This document shows, piece after piece, positions 54,526 to 64,000 of a stretch of DNA of 64,000 bases. A model generated the notes under the pieces. That model ran no database searches. It was not told where the DNA came from and saw only the letters and a list, made by a program, of their open reading frames with translations. How positions within the stretch are numbered: position 1 is the stretch's first letter; each line of letters opens with the position of its first letter. Location of the stretch: the NCBI GenBank assembly GCA_011947345.1, contig JAAVTG010000981.1, positions 62,001 to 126,000 of the forward strand, written 5' to 3'. The DNA is from Phytophthora quininea (taxonomy: Eukaryota > Oomycota > Peronosporomycetes > Peronosporales > Peronosporaceae). The position numbers and the translations under genes were made by a program.

Positions 54526-55819
54526 TCACTTGTGTTCGAGTTCGACGCGGGTCAGTCCTTCATGTAGTTTGCGGACCATGCGCACGATGTGCGGGATCGA
54601 CCGATAGCCGAGACCGCAGTTGGCGTTGGTCGCCTTGGCCACGCAGCTTTCCGGGGTCATTCTCTTCCAGAAGTTGGAGATCAACAGTCGACCGTATTCG
54701 AGCGTGGCCAACATGTAGTGCCGTTCAAACGCCTCAAACGGGTAGACGGTCTGCATGTCCGACGTGACGCGGAGCGTTTGAAACTGTTGGTTCAGGCGTT
54801 CATAGTAGAATCGCAGCAATTCCAGCTCGTTTTCGTCGTTGGCGAGAGGCGAGATACTCACAGAAGTGTTGAGTAGGTTGGCGACGTCCATCGCGCCAAG
54901 ACCAACACCACTCCACTGCCAGTCGAACGCCACCACCGTGCGCGATGCAGACTCGAAAAACAGATTCGCACTCTTGAAATCGCCGTGCACCAGGGTCTGC
55001 AACGGTGTGTTTCCACTGCCTTCATCGACGGATAAGCACTTGCTGATGTAGGCTGCTTCGTCGATCATCCGCTGGCCGAGCGACTCGAGCTCCGATTGAG
55101 GCGGCAGGCCGGACGATGCATCGGTAAAGTTCTTCTCAAAGTGCTTCAGCACTTGTGGCCAAATCTCCTTTGCCTGCGCGAGTTCCTCCTCGCCTCGCTT
55201 CGGAAACGCCCACCAGCAAGCTGCTGGCCAAAGTTCCTCTTTCGCGCTCGAAAGCAGATCCTCTTGACCCCACGCGGACGCATGCAGAGTCGCAAGGTAG
55301 CTCAACGCCTGGCGAGCGTCCGCCAGCCCTAAAGAATCTGCAGCCTCGTAACTTTCAAACGCAGTCGTGGACGACGGTAGTGGCGAAGTAGAACCCAAAC
55401 ACTCGAGCAGCAGCAAAAGTTCTCGGGTGTCGAGCAACCTGCGGCATCGCCATCTGTGCAGGTGACCAGGTTTGGTGTACAACGTCCATCTGCACCGCTC
55501 TGGAAAACTGCAAGCGGCCGGATGACCCCACGCCGCGAGAATGCAGGTGTTCTGCGAAATGCGCGTAGAATGTGGCCTCGGCTCGATACGACGCCAAGTC
55601 TCGTTTCCAGTGCGCCTCGGACCGGTTTGGCAGCTCGTTCTTGGACGATTTCTTCAAGAAGACCGTCGATATGTGCTCAACTCCGTCAGAACGAGTGAGA
55701 CGCACTTCCAACTTGGCCACTGCAGAGTGTTTGCCGTGGTGAATTGAGTCGGCAATGACTTGCACCTGGGAGACTTGCTCCCCGGGGAAAACGCAGGCTT
55801 GGAACCACTGCGACGTCAT
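54526..55819 (-). CDS. aminoglycoside-phosphotransferase/ecdysteroid-kinase-like (APH fold) protein
   Basis: Small-molecule kinase fold. Catalytic loop VHGDFKSANLFF and metal-binding DWQWSGVGLG are present, preceded by a helical region (ALSYLATLHASAWG) typical of the EcKL/CHK-type APH proteins. Substrate unknown. The start at 55819 lies only 94 bp past the stop of the upstream nucleotidase. The frame changes at about 55490 in a T run (one base extra or two missing); removing one gives 1293 bp, about 430 residues. This is the only frameshift here not explained by a single missing base. Confidence 0.75.
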
Positions 55820-55912
55820 CTCTTGTCCGTCCAGAGCTCTGGCACAGCAAGCAGACGCCGCAGATCAGCACATGAATGTATTTGGAATGACAATATCATA
55901 GTGCTATCAGAT

Positions 55913-56929
55913 CTACCTCGTGAGGTTCACCTTGGACATGACGTTGAGCACGGTCTGCAGCGCTTCAGGCTCCACACACGCTAGCAGGCCGCGCTCGTTG
56001 TCGTAGTCAGGGCCGTTGGCAATGCGGTCGTACACATATACATGTCCTTCCGTGTCCGTGATCTTGCCGCCGAGAGCTTCGATCAACGGCTCCACCGCAC
56101 AGATATCCCATTTACGGGTAGCAGCCTTGAACCGGAAGAAGGCGTCGCTGTCGCCAGTGATCACTCCAAGCACCATCGTACCGGTGGCACCGCCGGTCAA
56201 AATCGTCGCCGGTGCCAACTGCCGCACGGCACTGTTGACGAGGTCGCAGTTAGTCGACGACACCGTGCAGATCAACGGCCGCTTGGGGAACATGGGCGAA
56301 GGCTTCTCCCACTTGACGTGCGTGGTCTGTGACTCGTTTTCGTGCTCGCTGCGGAACACACCAATGCCCGGACCGCCTAAGCAGCAAACACCATTAGAAC
56401 GAATCCACCACCACCGTCACCAACTCACCCCAGAACGTGACACCGTGTTTGCCGTGGAATGGCAAATGCACCACCCCGCAATCGGTCGCTGCTTGTACGT
56501 GATGCCGATGAGCACCGACACCTCGTCGAACTTCTTGGCGGCGAACCGCTTAGTGCCGTCGAGCGGGTCCACCCACAACACGAGGTCATCCCATTCCAGC
56601 AGTCGGTTCTGGACGTCGTCACCACCGTCGAATGGCACAGTGTCGAGCGCGCTCAGGTCGCAGTGCACCACGTCTTCGGGTGCGGGCGCCTCCAGCTCTC
56701 CTTCCTCGCCGACGATCTGCAGCAGCGGGAACGCCTCTCGCAGTGCCGTGATGATGCGTTGCTGCGAGCGACGGTCGGCCACCGTCTGCGGGTCGTAGAT
56801 GCCCTCGGTCTTGTTGACCATGTCGAGCGCCGTGTGGGTCTGCACGACCTCGCGGACCACGCGGCCGCCAAACACACTGGCGGAGAAGCAGGCCGCCAAG
56901 AGCGGTTGCAAGGCAGCTCCCGTCGTCAT
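55913..56929 (-). CDS. 3'(2'),5'-bisphosphate nucleotidase, BPNT1-like (inositol monophosphatase superfamily)
   Basis: Expected to hydrolyse 3'-phosphoadenosine 5'-phosphate (by-product of sulfation) and possibly inositol phosphates, lithium-sensitive and Mg-dependent. Metal-site motifs: VGEEGE, WVDPLDGTK and KWDICAVEPLIEALGG. Exons 56929-56429 and 56376-55913 with a 52-bp intron (GTGAGT...TTAG). One base missing in the C run at 56474-56477; adding it gives 966 bp, 321 residues, close to the usual ~310. Start 56929 (MTTGAALQ) fits the initiator 41 bp upstream; a longer frame begins at 57064. Confidence 0.88.
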
Positions 56930-56969
56930 AGTCCAATGGTGGGGGAGAAGTACGTCACCTGCGGGGAGC

Positions 56970-56985
56970 AAAATGGGGAATGGCT
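56970..56985 (-). promoter_or_regulatory. oomycete initiator of the bisphosphate nucleotidase
   Basis: On the minus strand AGCCATTCCCCATTTT matches the oomycete Inr at 13 of 16 positions, 41 bp before the ATG at 56929. Confidence 0.7.
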
Positions 56986-57236
56986 GGGGATTGCTCACAG
57001 AGCTAAGACAGGCCGTGCAAGGTCTATAACAAGTGGCCCACATGGCGCACGTCGAGCGCGACAAGAACTCCTGTGAGAAGAGGAGTTCGGCGACGACAGC
57101 CTCGTCGACGGGCGGGCTATGAATATGCTCAGGCTGTCCTCAGTCCTTGTGAGTGGGGCTCCATGTAAATAGTAGGCTTTGAACGGCAATGCGTTTCGAG
57201 AAAGATTCGAGTCGAATGGAGTGTTCATTGATGTCG

Positions 57237-57515
57237 TGTAGTGCGTCCACGGTAGACGAACGTTGACACAGTGTTTGGGAAGCTGGCACTTCCGAATGTT
57301 GTACTTGCCGAGTGTATTGCTTAGATGAAAGCAAAAAGGAAAGTGTCTAAACTACCCCGGCAACTCGCCACTGCGAGCAGCACACCATGGAGCCCATGGT
57401 GTGTCTTCGAGTTCAACTGCAACTGCAAGTTGGTACCAGCTGATAAGGACTGCAACCGCATTCCTTCATCGAAGTGTAACGAGGGCAAGGCTTTCAACCT
57501 GAACCACGCGCTACA
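57237..57515 (-). repeat. 3' LTR of element 2
   Basis: 279 bp, identical by eye to 62475-62753. On the minus strand it is preceded by a G-rich run (GGGGGAAT) that may be the polypurine tract. Confidence 0.94.
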
Positions 57516-57905
57516 ATTCCCCCAAGCCTTGCTTTCGGCAGCTTGAATTGAGTTGGCAGCGGAATTGCTTCAAGGTCATATAGGTACACTGTACCATATT
57601 GACTGGTACACTGTACCACACCAACTACTGAGATATTGTTATTTGATGTATTGATCAAGTAAATGACTGTCATGTGGCTACTGCCATGCATGGCGCGTCA
57701 ACTACTGTTGCTGATCACATTGGTTAGCACGGCTATCCAAAATGTTGCTTTATGTATCTGCAACAACCCACACTGTGGTTTATTATCGTGACACTGTCAG
57801 GATATTTCAAGTTGCTGTAGAAAATTGGTACTACCAACAAAAGGTTGCAGCAACCGCTGTACAACCTTAAGCAACCGTAGAGTTGCTACACTGTAGCACG
57901 AGAGC
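57516..57905. other. non-coding 3' region of element 2
   Basis: Between the chromodomain stop and the 3' LTR. AT-rich, with a short repeated tggtacactgtacca pattern; no gene. Confidence 0.5.
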
Positions 57906-60860
57906 TTAATCTGAGCTCATCTTGTCGAATGCTGAAGCTAATTTGCTGTCGCTGGCTGCGGCAACGTAGGCTCGGACCAGAGCAGGGACATCCTTGCTCA
58001 GCGACTGCAGAGGCTCCCAGGAGTCCTCTATAGACTCTAATCCGCACCAGCTCACAAGCAACTCAAAGCGTTGGCTTTGTTCATTCCAGCGGTGCTTGAT
58101 AAGTTGCTCGATCTTAAGCACAATACCTTGTGCAGCGATATGCTCAAAAGTTCATCCGTGACCTCCAAATCACTGTCAGCGTAGAACTTTAGACGAGAGG
58201 CGTGAACATCTTGCTCAGCACCGGTGATGAGGTGGCGAACACGGAAGGAGTGCGAGTCTGCACGGGTGATAACATAGGGACCGACCCATGTCACGAGCAA
58301 CTTACTGTGTCGTCGCTCATCGACACGTGATCGGAGGACATAATCACCCACAGCAAAGTTGACGATTTGTGCACCTCTGGACTTTCGCTTGTTCAGGAGC
58401 GTTATCTTCTCACGTTTGTCGGTGACAGCACGATGCATCTCTTCAATACTCTTCCGTAGCTGTTCAAGCTGCTTCACAATTGTTTCACTCGAAATCGAGA
58501 TTTCCTTTAGTTGCTCATTGGGTAGGTAGAGCAAGTAGGCTGGAGAGGGGCATGGAAGTCCCGTGAAAACCTCAACGGGTGCTTGATTGGCTAACGAAGC
58601 CACTGGGGAGTGATTCATGTTCGCTTGAACAAGAGGCACTAAGTAGATCCAGTCTTGATGCGATAATTTGTACTCCATGATCATAGCTCGGAAAACTTGC
58701 AGAATATCGCGGTTCGCACGTTCTACCGAGCCGTTAACCCACGGGCTGTATGCCACGACAAACTGCTGTTGACACTTCAGTCGCCGGCACAGGTCAGCAA
58801 CAACTTGGTTCTTGAAGTGCGATCCGTTGTCGCTAACCCATACCGAAGGAATACCGAAACGACTGTGCCACCCGAGCAACGCCTCAACTGTTACCTCACT
58901 TGTTGGTGTATCACAAGGCACAAGTTCGCAGTAGTGCGTGAAGTTGTCCTTTAAAACAAGCAGGTACTTGCAGTTGCCGAAGCCCTCGCCGAGGTATAGA
59001 TAGTCGAAGTGTATTGCTCCGTTTCGAATGTCAGCACGATAAAGTTCACCCCAAGGTCTTGGCACTACCCTGCCTCCCTTGATATGCTGACAGAGAAGGC
59101 AGGAGCGCAGGAAACGACGCACTAGTTGCGTTAGATTAGCGACCGAAAAATTCTCCGTAGCTGGTTCAGTACGACGGCCTCGCCGCGGTGACCCTGGGCG
59201 CCGCAGTGAGCAATGATCATGACACGCAGGAGTAGTGATTTAGCAGTAGAGGGTATCCAAATCATTCCTTGGACTCGATGCACTCCGTGTTCGTCGGTCT
59301 CCGACTCTGCCGGCAGCAAAGCTGCATGCGCTTTCTGCGCCGCCGCAATTTCCTTCAAAGTTGGCCACGTGAAGCCTTCATCGTCAAGAGGGCGCAGTAC
59401 CGGTCGCTGCGAAGCTTTGGCTGCAGAGCGCGTCAGTCGTTTGAAATGAGCTGATGGAGATGCCGACAACGGTGGAGATCCAGCGCCACCCCAGCGGCTA
59501 ATCATATCCGCCCACAAATTGTGTACACCCTCGATGTGGACGATAGTGTAGTTGTACTCCATCAATTTTATCGCCCAACGCAATAATTTACCGCGCACAT
59601 GCTTTTTAATTTCACCACCAGGCGAGAAAACATGGACCAAGTTCCTATGGTCGCAAAAGACTTTGAAGCCATTCGGTCTTAGCAGTAAGTAATCCAGATC
59701 TTCGCAGGACAGCACTATTGGATACGCCTCTTTTTCAATTACGCTCCAATGAAGCTGAGCACCAGTGAAAGTGCCGCCCTTGCAAATGAGCAATTCGTGC
59801 TTCTGATCAGTGATGGCTACGCCTTGTTCCCATTCCACAACTTGTGTCAAGATGGAGGCCCATCCCGCGTCGCTGGCGTCTGCAAACAAGCAGAATGTCG
59901 CTCTATCCTGTGGGTGAACCATCACTGCTGAGCGGCGGAGGAGGGCTTTTACTTGGTCAAAACTTGCCAACTCTTCCGTCGACATGGTAATGCTGATACC
60001 CGAGGCGACTCTCTTTGTTTTGCGTTTGCCAGTCAACGCTCGGTCTAGTAGCAGTTGAAGAGGGCGGATGATGCGCGCGTAGTCGACGAGACTATCACGC
60101 ATCCAGTTGCTGGCGCAAATAAATTGCTGCAGTTGACCGGCGGTGGCTGGCGGAGGCATCGCTGAAAGAGCATCGATCCGTTTAGGGTCATGACGGACAC
60201 CTGTTGCATCAATGACTTTGCCACACCACGTCACAGATTGTTGGTAGAGCGAGGACTTCTTGAGACTTAGCTTCAATCCGAACTTGTTGACCAGGTCAAA
60301 CAGTCTTTCAAGTATTGCAAGGTATTCAGGAATAGTATCCGCAAACGACAGTAAATCATCAATCCAGATGAGCAAGTGCTCGTTCAGTAATTCTGCAAAG
60401 CAATTCTCCATCGAAACTTGAAAATGCAACGCTGAGTCGCAGCTGCCTTGCATCACACGAGTTGGTGTAAATACACCTTCATCTGTCATGTAGGAGAGTA
60501 GTTCTCTGCTGTCCGGATGCACTCCAAGCTGCCAGAAGCTGCGAATAAAGTCGAAAAGACCGTAGTGCTTTTTACCGCGAAGTCGCTCTAGTTTAGTCTT
60601 CAAGTTCGGCATCACACCTGCAATTGGTTCTGTCATTGAGTTCAGCGGTTTGTAGTCTACTGCTTGCCGGAACTCGTCGACCTTTGGCTTTCGCACAGGC
60701 AACGCTGCACACGCCCAGCGGCTACTTGGGTTTTTATAAACCCACCCAAGTTCAACAAGAGACTGGTTGAATTCACGTAAGAACTTGGTCTGCAGCGGCG
60801 CATACTGCCGAGCTTTACATCTGAAAGGACGTGCATCCGGCTTGAGGCGTAGTTTGTATG
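57906..60860 (-). pseudogene. pol of element 2: RT, RNase H, integrase, chromodomain
   Basis: The RT frame begins near 60860 (after the shift at an A run) and its open part 60702-59131 contains FDFIRSFWQLG, catalytic WIDD, RNase H (LFADASDAGW) and the start of the integrase finger. 59122-58052 holds integrase with CQHI, the DDE residues (HFDYLY, VSDNGSHFKN, GSVERANRD). 58121-57906 holds a chromodomain in another frame (EQLIKHRW... ESIEDSWEPL). The last shift is repaired by one T in the run near 58145. Possibly functional apart from base-call errors. Confidence 0.88.
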
Positions 60861-61799
60861 GGGAACCTTTGCGGGCGGATCGTCACATAGTACTACCCGC
60901 CAAATGTCATGCTTCGTAGTGATTCGGCGTAGCTCGGCCAATGCATCTATTGGAAACCCGTTTTCCAAAGCCGCAGACAACAATCTCTCGATACCATCAC
61001 GAATATCATTGTCATTTGCATGGCCAGGACGGAGCTCGTCGTCGTTGTCGAATGGGTCCACATCTTCCAATTGGCTACCAGCTAATTGTTCTAGTTGACG
61101 CTCCACGTCAATCCCCAAGGACAACAACACGTCTTTTCCCACGATAAATTCATCCTCTTGTTGCTCAATGATGAGGCAGGACACGGGGTCCGCAGGCTCA
61201 ACAGGACCCGCAGCAGTGTGAAGGCGGATTCTCACTTCAACTGATTCTCGAGCTTCGACGTCGTGTCCACCAACAGCCTTGCCGACGACCGCTCTACCCA
61301 ACTGGGTAGAAATCACTCCACTATCACGTTTGACAAGTTCTTCATAGTTGGTCCTACTAATCAAGCACCTGTCCGAACCTGTGTCGGCACAGTACTGTAG
61401 CTCCAGAACATCGTTTAGGAGGATTGTACTGACCCCACCTAAGCGTTCCTTAAGTCGCTTCATACGAGATTTATCTGGTCGGCGCGAATGAAACTTCTTT
61501 GGAAGCTCCTTTTTCTCGGAGGTCGAAGCTGAGGGACAAGAGGCCACATAATGTGCACCACCACACTTGAGACAACCGTCTTTTGGCGCTGCTGGCCGAG
61601 TCTTTTCCACTGCTGGATTGGCGACAACACGATCAGAATCACCGGAGCGGGAGACATTCATGTTGTGGCCGCTGCGCTGGCCTCGAGCCCGTTGCTCCTT
61701 CGTGCGCGCCTTTCCCTGTAGCTTAGGTGCTTTGTCGGGCTTAGCGAGCTGCTCATTGTAGCGAGCGCTTGCGGCGACGGAATTCTCGGTCCTGCTCAA
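60657..61799 (-). pseudogene. nucleocapsid and protease region of element 2
   Basis: Contains a zinc knuckle (CLKCGGAHYVASC) and an aspartic protease site (YCADTGSDRCLIS). It overlaps the gag frame by 47 bp, so a programmed frameshift is possible, though an indel is as likely. From about 60860 to its stop the frame is no longer coding; the RT N-terminus lies in another frame. Confidence 0.75.
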
Positions 61800-62442
61800 G
61801 CGCCTTTTCCAGGATCAGGTCGTGGAGCTTTTGCTCGTCGTTGCGGGCTTCAGGAGACTGAAACCGGATTGCCGTTTTAACGTCAGCCTTCAACTCATTG
61901 GGCGACAGCGACTCAATTAGCAGTTTGCACTTTTCTTTGGGACCGTTCGCGCCTTCAAAGCACGTTACCAGTCCGTGATCATCGATCACGCGGCTGCAAG
62001 TCATGAAATACTTCAAAACTCGCTCCGCAACGTCGGTCTCCGCCATATCGAGACGGAGTTCTTTTGCGAACAGTTGGTCGACGTCCGGTAGAGTGTCGTT
62101 TTTGACACTATTGATGATGATGTCTATCTCAGTCGTAATACGTGCATCCATCACATCATTCTTCGCGATCTTCCACCGGTAAGTGCAAAGTGCGTCCAGG
62201 AGCTTGTCGTCGAACGTGCTCTTGATACTCTCGCACAGGCGATCATACAGCTCTTGGTCACCCTTGCTCCGGGCCTTCACGCTTTCTTCATATTCCGCTC
62301 GGGCCTTCTTCCACTTGATTAACTCAGAGTGGGACGTCGACGAAATTCGCGGTGCGACGACCGGAGCGAACAGCGGGACACTCATGGTCTTCGTTTCTTC
62401 AGCATCGCCCGAAGTTTCGCCGTTGTTGTTACGAGTCTTCAT
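61753..62442 (-). CDS. gag of element 2
   Basis: 229 codons from ATG 62442, starting 32 bp inside the 5' LTR boundary. Charged and helical, without close motif; assigned by position before the zinc knuckle and protease. Ends in an Arg/Lys-rich tail (FRRRKRSLQ). Confidence 0.75.
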   Translation of the reverse strand: MKTRNNNGETSGDAEETKTMSVPLFAPVVAPRISSTSHSELIKWKKARAEYEESVKARSKGDQELYDRLCESIKSTFDDKLLDALCTYRWKIAKNDVMDARITTEIDIIINSVKNDTLPDVDQLFAKELRLDMAETDVAERVLKYFMTCSRVIDDHGLVTCFEGANGPKEKCKLLIESLSPNELKADVKTAIRFQSPEARNDEQKLHDLILEKALEQDREFRRRKRSLQ

Positions 62443-62474
62443 CGTGTGAACGCTGGGTTCACTAAAGTTAACTT

Positions 62475-62753
62475 TGTAGTGCGTCCACGGTAGACGAACG
62501 TTGACACAGTGTTTGGGAAGCTGGCACTTCCGAATGTTGTACTTGCCGAGTGTATTGCTTAGATGAAAGCAAAAAGGAAAGTGTCTAAACTACCCCGGCA
62601 ACTCGCCACTGCGAGCAGCACACCATGGAGCCCATGGTGTGTCTTCGAGTTCAACTGCAACTGCAAGTTGGTACCAGCTGATAAGGACTGCAACCGCATT
62701 CCTTCATCGAAGTGTAACGAGGGCAAGGCTTTCAACCTGAACCACGCGCTACA
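62475..62753 (-). repeat. 5' LTR of element 2
   Basis: 279 bp, identical by eye to 57237-57515. The sequence following it on the minus strand (aagttaacttt) is not an obvious tRNA primer site. Confidence 0.94.
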
Positions 62754-62847
62754 TGTCGCTATCTGCTCCACTAGTCTACATGGTCATCTTAAATACTATC
62801 TACTTGAGGTGGCCCTTAACGGGCGGCAAAATGGTCGCTGTCGTCCC

Positions 62848-63372
62848 TTACGACGACACTACGGACGCTCTGCACGTTCCGTTGATAGCAGTCCACGCCG
62901 GACTCGACGTCTTGCGGATGGAGCCATTGCACTGTCCCGACATGGTGAGTGGTGCCATGACTTTGGCGCTGATAGACTCGTGGCCGAGGAACTCGAGCAC
63001 CTCGGGCAGGTCGCGCGCCACGGGGTGATTGAGGATGTCGAGCACGATCTGAGTGAGCACTTCCTTGCGCTCGTCCAGCAGCGCCTGGTTGTCGGCCAGG
63101 ATGAGGGTCATGAGACCGTCGGCAGGCAGTGCCGTGAGGTCGTCGCCCATGACCGGCAGCAGCGCGGCGTGGAGCTGCTTGAACTCGCTGAAGCGGCGAC
63201 TGATGACGTACTCGTGCTGGAAGCCCTCCTCCACGGGTCCGCGCGGCGACGAATACATGCTGGTGTTGCCGCGCTGCACGTGCAGCACATACATCCACGC
63301 GTTGGTGGCGGCGTCCTGCACGACTTCGGTGATCTCCACCTGCTGCTGCGGCATGAAGCTTTCGTACGGCAT
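62848..63372 (-). CDS. PX-domain protein 2
   Basis: 174 residues, intact. Starts MPYESFMPQQQVEIT, sharing MPYESF with PX protein 1. PX signature ISRRFSEFKQLHAAL and a helical region (LTQIVLDILNHPVARDLPEVLEFLGHES) equivalent to that of paralogue 1. Expected to bind phosphoinositides on endomembranes. The retrotransposon target site is about 90 bp downstream of its stop, so element 2 probably sits in or just past the 3' UTR. Confidence 0.88.
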   Translation of the reverse strand: MPYESFMPQQQVEITEVVQDAATNAWMYVLHVQRGNTSMYSSPRGPVEEGFQHEYVISRRFSEFKQLHAALLPVMGDDLTALPADGLMTLILADNQALLDERKEVLTQIVLDILNHPVARDLPEVLEFLGHESISAKVMAPLTMSGQCNGSIRKTSSPAWTAINGTCRASVVSS

Positions 63373-64000
63373 GGCTAGTAGTGGTGGCGGAGGAGGTGGT
63401 GGAGTGGGAAGCTTTGACGTTGCTGCAGATTGATAAAATGTGCAATGGACTTGGATCGGTTCGCGATCGTCTGCAAGCCAACGGTACGACGACAACAGGA
63501 GGAGGGCTAATCTGATGGGGGCGTGCGTCTCTCACCACCTGCCTCCTGTGCTTGCAAGTCGTTCGCACGTGGTTAAACCGTGGATTCTCGCTATCTATTT
63601 TGGAACGAGTATGATGCTCTTGCACTTTGTCGTGGTTAGGCCAAGCAGGACGACGACGTGCGGCGGCATGGGAGCGTTTTTGTCGGTGCTCGCCTTCCTG
63701 GGCTTGTTGCCGACGTTGCAGAAACGGCTGCACCGGGTCGTCGTCTCGCTCGGAGCCGCTGGCGGCTGGCGGGGGCGCTCCGATGTCATACGGAGAAGAA
63801 CGCCTCGCCCTAGGGCTCCGATCCCTAGATGCCACCGCCCTGTCACCGAGCCATCGCTAGCTAACGAGCAAGAACGCACGCATGCTCGGATAGATAGCGA
63901 GACCTCTCCGTCTTATGCAGAAGCTCGGCTTAGCAGCAAATAACCCCCAACGGCGACAGAGCTCTTTTCGATCGAGTCTCAACGGCATGGCTTTCGAGTA
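63373..64000. other. window end, gene content unclear
   Basis: Open frames exist on both strands (plus 63440-63943; minus 63879-63595 and the minus frame from 63835) and overlap. None has a recognised domain. A hydrophobic stretch (MGAFLSVLAFLGLLP) in the plus frame could be a membrane segment, while the minus frames are Arg/Gln-rich. I cannot decide which, if any, is real. Confidence 0.35.

Larger units (their letters stand above)
57232..62758 (-). mobile_element. complete Ty3/gypsy LTR retrotransposon on the minus strand (element 2)
   Basis: The element proper is 57237-62753 (5517 bp) with two 279-bp LTRs that look identical. LTR ends are TGTAG...CTACA. The 5-bp target duplication TGTCG is at 57232-57236 and 62754-62758. 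Domain order from the right: gag, zinc knuckle, protease, RT, RNase H, integrase, chromodomain. Identical LTRs mean a very recent insertion. It landed between the 3' end of PX gene 2 and the promoter of the nucleotidase gene. Confidence 0.95.

Noticed and set aside
61753..61799. Programmed gag-pol frameshift in element 2
   Set aside because: A 47-bp frame overlap exists, but I could not identify a convincing slippery site and pseudoknot, and single-base errors are common in this window.
1..64000. CRISPR arrays, operons, ribosome-binding sites, rho-independent terminators
   Set aside because: Introns, oomycete initiators and eukaryotic retrotransposons show a eukaryotic nuclear region; no such prokaryotic features were seen.

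Overview
The window is nuclear DNA of an oomycete, almost certainly Phytophthora or a close relative. Four signs support this: secreted effectors with RXLR/EER-type leaders; bacterial-type glucokinases; short introns of 52-82 bp with GTRNGT donors; and start-proximal matches to the oomycete initiator (consensus GCTCATTYYNCAWTTT). Chromodomain-bearing Ty3/gypsy, MULE and Crypton elements also fit a repeat-rich plant-pathogen genome. No tRNA, rRNA or CRISPR array was seen.

Layout. 1-6 kb: an acidic protein start cut by the window edge, then three near-identical glucokinases (one inverted). 6-9 kb: two tandem MHYT-domain membrane proteins. 9.8-19.2 kb: an RXLR-like effector and a C-tail-anchored glucokinase, split by a complete young Ty3/gypsy element (10719-16384). 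19.6-23.2 kb: a TIR-bounded composite joining half a MULE transposase to a Crypton recombinase. 23.2-42.3 kb: a large inverted repeat (arms of about 6.6 kb) around a second copy of the effector plus tail-anchored-glucokinase block, whose retrotransposon site is empty. 42.9-46.9 kb: an F-box/LRR/IQ-motif protein of about 1250 residues. 47.4-49.3 kb: three broken effector genes. 49.5-51.1 kb: a secreted lipase-like protein. 51.6-53.2 kb: a foldback element. 53.7-56.9 kb: a PX protein, an APH-type kinase and a bisphosphate nucleotidase. 57.2-62.8 kb: a second complete Ty3/gypsy element on the minus strand with identical LTRs. 62.8-63.4 kb: a second PX protein.

Two themes run through the window. 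First, effectors and glucokinases have been multiplied by segmental duplication, inversion and conversion, with breakpoints lying in effector genes. Second, nearly every frameshift in an otherwise convincing gene is repaired by adding one base to a short homopolymer, and the repaired exon lengths then become divisible by three. I therefore suspect sequencing or assembly undercalls, so several entries that look broken may be intact. Exon models were built by eye from homology between paralogues, splice consensus and frame arithmetic. No database search was possible.
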